From contig JAYVXS010000260.1 of NCBI GenBank assembly GCA_043784965.1, forward strand, positions 1 to 11,961: a DNA stretch of 11,961 nucleotides, written 5' to 3'. Origin of the DNA: JAYTQQ01 sp043784965. Lineage in GTDB: Bacteria; Bdellovibrionota; Bdellovibrionia; Bdellovibrionales; JAMPXM01. Below the pieces are notes generated by a model, which had not been told where the DNA came from, did not search any database, and saw only the letters and a program-made list of their open reading frames with translations. Positions 6,725-11,961 of this stretch are shown here, piece after piece (position 1 is the first letter of the stretch; each line of letters opens with the position of its first letter). The translations under genes were made by a program, and so were the position numbers.

Positions 6725-7561
6725 CTATCGTACCACTTGAAAGCGTCTCGCAAGAGAATGGGAAAGTTCGTCCCTTTTCAAAACCGTCAGCAAGTCGATG
6801 CAATCAAAATCTTTGTCAAAGGCAGGCTCACCGGCAATTTTTGCTCCCAATTTCAAATAGGAACTCAATAGCGATGGAATTAAATTTGCAGCCTCTTCAC
6901 GTTGAAATAGAGTAAGATCATTTTGAAAATATGAAGCCCAAGCTTTGAAATCAGGCATTTCATAATTTTTGGTTGGCTTGGCAATTTGCCCTCTAATAAG
7001 CGAACCCTGTTCGGTTAAATACTTGTATATCAGTGCGGCCTCTCGAGGATTGTCTATTTTGATACTCGAACATCCAAAAAGAATATTTGAATCCGATGCA
7101 ATCATATACTCAGCTATTCCCCTCCACAATAGTGATATCACCGCGCCACGCCGGTGGTTTTTATGAATGCAAGCTCGACCTAACTCCAAATGCGGGCCCT
7201 TCATTTCAAAAATTTTTGTCAAATCGAACTCTAGTTCGGTGTATGAGAGCTTTGAAAAAACACTGCAACTCACACGATAGGTGCCGATGATTTTTTTCGA
7301 CTCTTTGTGAAGTATAATAAGATGGTCAAACTTTGAGTCAAAGCGATCAACGTCTAGACCCGCGCCTTCAATTTCTTGAAACTCCTGAAAAAAGACCTCA
7401 TGTCTAAGGCGAAAGCTTTCAATTAGTTCTTCGGATGAACTTGCAGTCTTAAGTACATATGAACCAAAATCAATAGACAGTCCAATTTTGGGTTTGAATT
7501 TATAAACTCGATTCCATCTAAGACGAGTGCTCTCTGTGATTTCTTTTGCCCATCCAACCAT
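6725..7561 (-). CDS. OlsB-like GNAT N-acyltransferase
   Basis: This 278-aa protein resembles the ornithine N-alpha-acyltransferase/hemolysin-type GNAT family (Acetyltransf_5). Visible features in order: an early ESFRLRHEVFFQEF motif (residues 48-61), IIGTYRV (91-97), LELGRACIHKNHRRG (125-139) with LLWRGIAEYM, LFGCSSI (161-167), and the late P-LLSSYLKLGAKIAGEPAFDKDFD block typical of OlsB. Known family members transfer a 3-hydroxyacyl group from acyl-carrier protein to the alpha-amino group of ornithine (first step of ornithine-lipid synthesis) or of a related amino acid. The substrate here cannot be read from sequence, and no olsA-type O-acyltransferase is in the window. The start has a strong AAGGAGG five bases upstream. 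The gene lies 41 bp downstream of the PHP gene and probably shares its transcript. Confidence 0.85.
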   Translation of the reverse strand: MVGWAKEITESTRLRWNRVYKFKPKIGLSIDFGSYVLKTASSSEELIESFRLRHEVFFQEFQEIEGAGLDVDRFDSKFDHLIILHKESKKIIGTYRVSCSVFSKLSYTELEFDLTKIFEMKGPHLELGRACIHKNHRRGAVISLLWRGIAEYMIASDSNILFGCSSIKIDNPREAALIYKYLTEQGSLIRGQIAKPTKNYEMPDFKAWASYFQNDLTLFQREEAANLIPSLLSSYLKLGAKIAGEPAFDKDFDCIDLLTVLKRDELSHSLARRFQVVR

Positions 7562-7602
7562 ATATTCCTCCTTGAATAGTATTTAGAGCGGTCATTAACT
7601 AT

Positions 7603-8316
7603 TTAAATAAACTGAGCGGCACTCTTGTCCAAATAAAAAAAATCTAACTTCTGATTGCGGATACTGTCCTTAATAGATTGAAAATTATTTTCACAAAAAA
7701 AGTGAGTTTTCCAAGAGCTAAAGTGACTGATATTATGAAAATCACTTGAGGCTATTAACGGCAAACCCGATTGCATCACCTCAAGGCTAATTTTTTTTCG
7801 ATACGAGACCTCCCAAGCATCAATCAAACCCTTAAATTGCTCACGTCGCGACCAAAGATAAAATGTTTGAAACTCAAGATCTCCCGTGTGAAATGGATGG
7901 GCGGCGATCACAAGTCCATTTTTACTTTTTGCTATCGCTATAATTTCTTCAATTTCCAGATTCGGAGATATGTATTCTTCTACGCCTAAGACGAGGACAT
8001 GGCATGATCTGCTATTTGAAAAATAGTTTTTGGTAATTTCAAAACCAAAAATAACATTCATCCCATATTGTTCGCGCGCCCTTAACTTTTGCCTACTGAA
8101 TTCGTTCAAGTATTCAGAAAAGTTAAACTCATTTAAACTGTATTTCATCTTATGCGAAATGCGCCCGATTAAATTTTTTGACTCTGAAAGATGATCTGTA
8201 ATCGAAATGACGTCAAAACTATTTCGACCATATAGGTCTATAATTTCGCAAATTGATAAAGAGCCGTCGCTGAAGTTGGAATGTATATGAAGGTCTGCTC
8301 GTAAACCTCTGCTCAT
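7603..8316 (-). CDS. PHP-domain metal-dependent phosphoesterase
   Basis: The ATG at 8316 gives 237 aa; an in-frame GTG at 8334 is also possible, and neither has a Shine-Dalgarno sequence. PHP metal ligands are visible in order: DLHIHSNFSDG (D8, H10, H12, D17), ITDH (D41, H42), FEIT (E93), H106, AAHPFH (H140, H143) and SSDFH (D192, H194). This nearly complete trinuclear metal-site set indicates an active hydrolase of the PHP type that includes small phosphoesterases such as histidinol-phosphatase- and TrpH-like enzymes. The substrate is unknown. It is the first gene of a likely two-gene minus-strand unit with the OlsB-like acyltransferase, so a phosphorylated lipid or head-group substrate is conceivable but unproven. 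Confidence 0.87.
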   Translation of the reverse strand: MSRGLRADLHIHSNFSDGSLSICEIIDLYGRNSFDVISITDHLSESKNLIGRISHKMKYSLNEFNFSEYLNEFSRQKLRAREQYGMNVIFGFEITKNYFSNSRSCHVLVLGVEEYISPNLEIEEIIAIAKSKNGLVIAAHPFHTGDLEFQTFYLWSRREQFKGLIDAWEVSYRKKISLEVMQSGLPLIASSDFHNISHFSSWKTHFFCENNFQSIKDSIRNQKLDFFYLDKSAAQFI

Positions 8317-8448
8317 GACTGCAAGTATAGTCACTAATATGCCAAGACATTGTTAGGTTTTCATTAGATCGCATCAATTTAAAATCTGACAGAGATTCAT
8401 TCTGATATATCTACTATAAGAGCAGCAGCACGCGTGGGCCATTTGAAA

Positions 8449-8474
8449 AGTGCAGGCAGTATGGGCCCCGCACT
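8449..8474 (-). terminator. Probable terminator of the transglutaminase-like gene
   Basis: On the minus strand AGTGCGGG pairs with CCTGCACT (8 bp with one G-T wobble) around a 10-nt loop and is followed by TTTTC. It lies about 100 bp after the stop at 8572, beyond repeat copy B. On the plus strand the same hairpin has one mismatch and is followed by CTTTTT. Confidence 0.45.
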
Positions 8475-8553
8475 CTTTTTGGTGGTCCAGTTATCTAGAT
8501 CAGTTTTGCGGCAGCTGCGACTGATTTCGGTTTGTCTGTTTCAGTTTCTGTTA
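8472..8553. repeat. Diverged dispersed repeat, copy B
   Basis: This is the same-orientation partner of 2369-2450 (62 of 82 positions identical, ungapped). It lies just past the 3' end of the transglutaminase-like gene and upstream of the PHP gene. The terminator-like hairpin at 8449-8474 abuts it. Confidence 0.75.
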
Positions 8554-8571
8554 GGTGTAGTGGGTAAATAC

Positions 8572-10242
8572 CTATTGGATGGGATTGAGCGTATAATTCG
8601 CTTCTATTAGCTCCACGAGAGTTTCTGCCCAGCTTTTGTTTTTATCTTCAAAAATTGTCCCCCGCGAAACCGGCAGATAGAAACGCGTTTGAATTTTCGT
8701 ATAGGTATGGACATCTTGAGGCTCAATAACCCGCCAGACACCAGGCTGAATTTCAACTTCGTTCCAGGCATGTCTGCCCGGTGAATTATTTGTCAAGAGA
8801 TAGCCCGACACGATTCGCGTGGGAATTTTTAGAGCCCGTGCAATCGCCGTAAAAATAACTGCATAGTGCTGACAAACGCCCTTGCCCCTTTTGAGAGCCT
8901 CTTCAGTTGTCAGCGGGCGAATGATATTATTGTTTGCCATCTCGCTGTCATAAACATAATTTTGCGACAAATAATTGAGAATCAATTGCACCTGAACAAT
9001 GCGTTTCTTGGACTCCTGAATTCGAATGCTTTTTGCGATATCTTGAATTTGCGGCAGCTGTATCTGAATGGTATCGTTGGTCTCAAGATCCATAGCTGAA
9101 GTTGTAGCACGCACCACCGGGTTGTCGTTTTCAGTGAGGTTTAAACTGGTCAGGCCTGACTTCGTATCAAGAATGACATTTGAAATACTCCAATAGGCAC
9201 CAAAATGATCATAAGTGGGAGGCTTTTTTGCTAAAAGCAGAACCGAGTTGTGGGTTTTTAAATAGTCTTTCGGAAGTTTATAACTAATCAATGAGTTCAG
9301 GTCATCAGAAGAGCCTAAGGCCAAATTCTTCCAGATGGATTTTGGAAGTTGCCAAAATCTTAAGCCCACAACTTCAGTGAATGTCGCTCCCACTTGGCTG
9401 TCTACCCCAGAAACCATATCGAAAAGAGCTCTATTTTTTAAAGTGATACTCATCACTTTAGTTTTCAGACTCAAATCAAAGCCGAAATTCTTTTCACTCT
9501 TTACTTGCCCGTCTTGAATGCGAAATTGCACCAAGCCAATTTGAGCCAAATATCCAAAGCCCTGTAAAGGAAGCTTAGCGAGCTCCCCTGAATCGGCAGA
9601 GAAATTAATTAAAAAGCTATCTTTTGGCAGATTGAATTGATCAGAAGTCGACTGTTTTTGACCGTCAGAATAGAGCGTGGTCTTGGAATACGCTAAATGC
9701 TCGGCGTCTATTCTAAGAACTTTTTCTTCTGAGCTTTGGCTCAATCTAAGTTCGCAAGCCTGAGTCACTTGAAAATCCTGACTAATCGTCACATCTTGGG
9801 TCGACTGCTGAGTCTCTGAAGTAAGAGATAGGCTCAACAGACTATTTGATAAATTTTTGTCGGCCTTTGAAATACTATAGCGAAAATTCGTTTTGCCTGT
9901 AGCACTCTTGATAAAGTATTCGAGCCCAATTGAAGTGATCTCCTCTTTTGATTTCTGAACCGTATAGTTAATCTGATTCAATAATGAGATGGACTCATTG
10001 GCCGCCAAAAAGGCATTTGTAAAGTCCGAAGAGGCCGTGAAGCGCAAACTCTTATCTTCCATTTGTTTTAGTAGTTTCGCTTCGCAGTCAGAGGCACGCT
10101 CCGAAATAGAAACCATTTTCGTTTGTGGTGCGAGTTGAGGTCCCGGCGAACCCTCATGCGGGGCACACGAAAATAAACTAAGGGTCAAAAAAGAGCTCAC
10201 TCCTATGAAAAAAAGTAAGGGTCTAAAACTGAGTTTGATCAT
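8572..10242 (-). CDS. Transglutaminase-like (papain-fold) lipoprotein
   Basis: The start at 10242 gives 556 aa; an ATG four codons upstream (10254) is equally in frame. The leader MIKLSFRPLLFFIGVSSFL ends in lipobox LFSC, so C26 is the likely lipidated residue and the protein is exported. Residues about 45-400 are Ser/Thr-rich and predicted largely beta, without a domain I recognise. Residues about 410-515 form the transglutaminase core: GKGVCQHYAVIFTAIARAL with C457, GRHAWNEVEI with H491, and IEPQDV with D510, a complete Cys-His-Asp triad. In bacteria such proteins more often act as proteases or peptidoglycan/protein-modifying enzymes than as true cross-linkers. The gene lies 70 bp downstream of the C39-like gene on the same strand, with a hairpin in between. 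The catalytic fold is secure; the substrate is unknown. Confidence 0.88.
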   Translation of the reverse strand: MIKLSFRPLLFFIGVSSFLTLSLFSCAPHEGSPGPQLAPQTKMVSISERASDCEAKLLKQMEDKSLRFTASSDFTNAFLAANESISLLNQINYTVQKSKEEITSIGLEYFIKSATGKTNFRYSISKADKNLSNSLLSLSLTSETQQSTQDVTISQDFQVTQACELRLSQSSEEKVLRIDAEHLAYSKTTLYSDGQKQSTSDQFNLPKDSFLINFSADSGELAKLPLQGFGYLAQIGLVQFRIQDGQVKSEKNFGFDLSLKTKVMSITLKNRALFDMVSGVDSQVGATFTEVVGLRFWQLPKSIWKNLALGSSDDLNSLISYKLPKDYLKTHNSVLLLAKKPPTYDHFGAYWSISNVILDTKSGLTSLNLTENDNPVVRATTSAMDLETNDTIQIQLPQIQDIAKSIRIQESKKRIVQVQLILNYLSQNYVYDSEMANNNIIRPLTTEEALKRGKGVCQHYAVIFTAIARALKIPTRIVSGYLLTNNSPGRHAWNEVEIQPGVWRVIEPQDVHTYTKIQTRFYLPVSRGTIFEDKNKSWAETLVELIEANYTLNPIQ

Positions 10243-10289
10243 ATGAGTTCCCATTTGATATTAGGCCGAATTATTTTATAATTGCGATT

Positions 10290-10308
10290 TTCAGGCCAAA
10301 AGCCTGAA
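10290..10308. other. 7-bp-stem hairpin between the C39-like and transglutaminase-like genes
   Basis: TTCAGGC (10290-10296) pairs with GCCTGAA (10302-10308) around a 5-nt loop, four bases after the C39-like stop at 10313. No T-tract follows on the minus strand, so it is more likely an RNA-processing or stability element than a terminator. A TATAAAAT box near 10272-10279 on the minus strand could be a -10 for the downstream lipoprotein gene, but I see no good -35. Confidence 0.4.
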
Positions 10309-10312
10309 TTGC

Positions 10313-10753
10313 TCAACCTCGCCGAACTCTAATCATTTTGCTGCCACGGGCATTCCAATTTGTAATGAAGTTTGAGAGTGGAATGTTATTGTCCAAGCCC
10401 TGTCGGGCCGTCCAGGGGTCCATCAAGCTAATGTGATCAGCATCTAGATACCTCACCAAACTATAGTGGCCGGCATCTTCGTCCCACCAAGTGACAAAAA
10501 TGACCTCGTCATTCGAAAGTGGCTCTATAAGATCTGAAATCTGTGCGCCTTCTTTGAGTTCGCTAACGAAGCCATACTGTTTTGCAAGCGCAACTATATT
10601 TTCTGGTGGTGTATACTCTAAAGCAAGTGAACCCAATTCATTTGCAAAGTACATTTCGCCGGGCGACGAGCCACTAAAGTATTTAAACATACTATCGAAG
10701 CATGCTGCCCCACAGGTGTAGTCGAGAGTTTGAGCCACGATTGGTAAAGCCAT
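10313..10753 (-). CDS. Peptidase C39-like papain-fold protein
   Basis: From the ATG at 10753 the protein is 146 aa. It begins MALPIVAQTLDYTCGAACF with the oxyanion Gln (Q8) and nucleophile Cys (C14) in the C39-like QxxxxxCG arrangement. The His appears in DAGHYSLVRYLD (H96) and the Asp in ISLMDPW (D112). It therefore looks like a catalytically complete small C39-like cysteine peptidase, without the ABC transporter found in bacteriocin-processing C39 exporters and without a signal peptide. The start is uncertain: a TTG at 10792 has GGAG six bases upstream and would overlap the transporter stop by 11 bp (translational coupling), and a TTG at 10822 gives 169 aa. It sits between the transporter and the transglutaminase-like lipoprotein genes. 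A substrate cannot be named. Confidence 0.8.
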   Translation of the reverse strand: MALPIVAQTLDYTCGAACFDSMFKYFSGSSPGEMYFANELGSLALEYTPPENIVALAKQYGFVSELKEGAQISDLIEPLSNDEVIFVTWWDEDAGHYSLVRYLDADHISLMDPWTARQGLDNNIPLSNFITNWNARGSKMIRVRRG

Positions 10754-10781
10754 TGGTTTTGAGATTCGCTCTATAGTCTTT

Positions 10782-11765
10782 CTACTTGGCAAAGGCGATC
10801 TCCGAACTTCTCGAATTTTCAAAACTCTGCCACTTTAGAATAAGATAAATCATTATAACAAAGCCAATAGACGAAACGATATAGGTCGAGTGCAGATGCT
10901 CGCCAAGAAATATCGCTTCGATGGGCTGAATTAGAATAGAAGAAATCAAAGTCGGGAACTCTGCCGAGACGAGATCGGTCAAAGAATAGAGTCGAATCGT
11001 TGCAAAGTAGGCCGCAAACATTCCGACCCCGGACAATAAGCCGATTATGATTAATGAGGGTGTCCACACCATTGCCGCCGTTGGCGGCCACACCATTGCC
11101 GCCGTTGGCGGCCACACCACTGCCAGCGAAGGCGGCCAGACCACTGCCAGCGAAGGCGGCCAGACCATTATCGTCGCAGGTGCAGCGACTCGTTCAATTA
11201 CCCCATAGACCATTATGGCAATTGAAGGAACCAAGATAGTAATGGCCTCACTTTCTTCTGTCATAGTTTTTTTAATAAATACAAATCCGAAGCAAAGCAA
11301 TAGGGTTCCGATTAACAAAGAAGCCAAACCATAAACAAGATTAGTTTGGATCTCCAATTCAGAAATATACCACACCAAAAATAAAATCGAAATTGCCGCC
11401 AAAAGCCTGGTGCGGACCGAGGCACGAACGCCAATGAGTGGTCCGAGCACGATCAGCAGTGGGACATCGACATTCGACAGGACTGAAACCGCAGATGCCG
11501 AAAGCCAGTTGTAGCTCATTGAAAAGAAAGTGAGCGCTAGTCCTGCGATCAGAGCCCGAAACATTTGTGTCCTCAAAGATTTTGGGCAAAGCGATAACCT
11601 CTTCTTATAAGCAAAGGCAATGGTCAGAAGCAAGCAACTCAGGCCACGAAGAAAAAGACTTTCAGAAAGCGGCACCGACTGCACTGCCAAGATGCGAATC
11701 GAAAGACCGGTCCCGATGAGACTGGCAACTAATACTGTGGCCCAAATTAGAAATCCTCTATTCAT
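10782..11765 (-). CDS. EamA/DMT-family transporter containing an in-frame 8-residue tandem repeat
   Basis: The protein is 327 aa with about ten hydrophobic segments (about 6-25, 32-52, 69-87, 90-112, 119-134, 143-163, 173-188, 237-257, 263-286, 291-311), the organisation of drug/metabolite transporters with two EamA halves. Late family-like features include ALYS-type IRLYSLTDLVSAEFP and the motif PIEAIFLGE before the last helix. Such proteins export or import amino acids, nucleosides or other metabolites; the substrate is unknown. Between TM7 and TM8 (about residues 199-236) a Trp-Pro-rich octapeptide (MVWPPSLA, AVVWPPTA and variants) is repeated four to five times. This makes the protein about 30 residues longer than usual for the family and is probably a periplasmic loop insertion. 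There is no strong Shine-Dalgarno; the start lies 10 bp from a divergent gene. Confidence 0.87.
   Translation of the reverse strand: MNRGFLIWATVLVASLIGTGLSIRILAVQSVPLSESLFLRGLSCLLLTIAFAYKKRLSLCPKSLRTQMFRALIAGLALTFFSMSYNWLSASAVSVLSNVDVPLLIVLGPLIGVRASVRTRLLAAISILFLVWYISELEIQTNLVYGLASLLIGTLLLCFGFVFIKKTMTEESEAITILVPSIAIMVYGVIERVAAPATIMVWPPSLAVVWPPSLAVVWPPTAAMVWPPTAAMVWTPSLIIIGLLSGVGMFAAYFATIRLYSLTDLVSAEFPTLISSILIQPIEAIFLGEHLHSTYIVSSIGFVIMIYLILKWQSFENSRSSEIAFAK
11064..11180. repeat. 24-bp GC-rich minisatellite inside the transporter gene
   Basis: Units lie at 11064-11087, 11088-11111, 11112-11135 and 11136-11159, followed by a degenerate fifth unit. Units 1 and 2 are identical; units 3 and 4 differ from each other at one base and from units 1 and 2 in the central part. 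Units 1 and 2 each contain the self-complementary GCCGCCGTTGGCGGC (6-bp stem, 3-nt loop). The unit is a multiple of three, so copy changes keep the reading frame. It is much richer in G+C than its surroundings. Confidence 0.95.
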
Positions 11766-11775
11766 CGCTTCGCTT

Positions 11776-11961
11776 ATGAACCGAATTATTTTTGCAAACG
11801 AAAACTATAAAGTTGAGATCGACCGGCTACGAATGACAGAGTATGCCCGAGCAAGTGGTTTTTCGGTCGACTTATCGACCCTGCAATGGAAGCCCACGGA
11901 CAATGAGAGCTACGTCATGGCGGCCGAAGTTGGCAATCAACTGATTTCAACCATGCGCGGA
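11776..11961 (+). CDS. GNAT-like N-acyltransferase, N-terminal part (truncated by the window)
   Basis: An ATG at 11776 opens a frame of 62 codons that runs off the right edge. The visible part (MNRIIFANENYKVEIDRLRM, then EYARASGFSVDLSTLQW, and AAEVGNQLISTMRG at the end) looks like the start of a GNAT domain of the N-acyl amino acid synthase type: an Arg-rich first helix, an Asp-containing loop, then a strand ending in a G..I.T.R motif. The start has no Shine-Dalgarno and lies only 10 bp from the divergent transporter start. An in-frame ATG at 11716 inside the transporter gene is an alternative. The frame is probably real; the family assignment is tentative because only the first third is visible. 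Confidence 0.55.
   Translation, partial: MNRIIFANENYKVEIDRLRMTEYARASGFSVDLSTLQWKPTDNESYVMAAEVGNQLISTMRG

Noticed and set aside
11064..11180. Possible CRISPR array
   Set aside because: The 24-bp units are directly abutting with no spacers and are in frame within a transporter gene.

Overview
The window is a bacterial chromosomal segment of modest G+C (about 40% by eye) with dense, mostly Shine-Dalgarno-led genes. The gene set is a hybrid histidine kinase, free-standing receiver and Hpt proteins, an OmpA/DUF4398-type lipoprotein next to DUF1328 and CsbD proteins, and many small envelope or lipid enzymes. This suits a Gram-negative bacterium, perhaps a member of the Bdellovibrionota. That taxonomic guess is inference only; no marker gene is present.

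Layout. (1) 1-3063 is a phosphorelay cluster: the 3' part of a hybrid sensor kinase (+), two N-terminally extended stand-alone receiver proteins (-) and a small Hpt protein (-). Between the second receiver and the Hpt gene lies about 650 bp without a convincing gene. It holds a diverged dispersed repeat (copy A) and a roughly 200-bp near-palindromic element. (2) 3440-5655 (+) is an envelope-stress-type group: a lipoprotein with a C-terminal peptidoglycan-binding OmpA domain, a DUF1328 membrane protein with an unusual C-terminal extension, and a CsbD-family protein, ending in a strong 13-bp-stem hairpin. (3) 5600-8316 (-) carries a seven-TM protein of unknown function whose end overlaps csbD convergently, an OlsB-like GNAT N-acyltransferase, and a PHP-domain phosphoesterase. 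(4) 8572-11765 (-) carries, in transcription order, an EamA/DMT transporter, a C39-like papain-fold protein and a large transglutaminase-like lipoprotein. Repeat copy B lies just past the end of this group. (5) A GNAT-like gene starts at 11776 (+), only 10 bp from the divergent transporter start, and runs off the window.

How the genes may work together. The kinase, Hpt and receiver proteins have the parts of a His-Asp-His-Asp relay; their partners are not shown by the sequence, and neither receiver protein has an output domain. The OmpA/DUF1328/CsbD group looks like a stress-linked envelope operon. The transporter, C39-like and transglutaminase-like genes are close or overlapping, so co-transcription is likely.

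The most notable non-genic signals are the 24-bp minisatellite inside the transporter gene, the long palindromic element at 2489-2688, the 82-bp repeat pair (62 of 82 positions identical, counted by eye), and the 11-bp tandem repeat over the start codon of the seven-TM gene. I found no RNA genes, CRISPR array, intact insertion sequence or clearly new multi-gene system.
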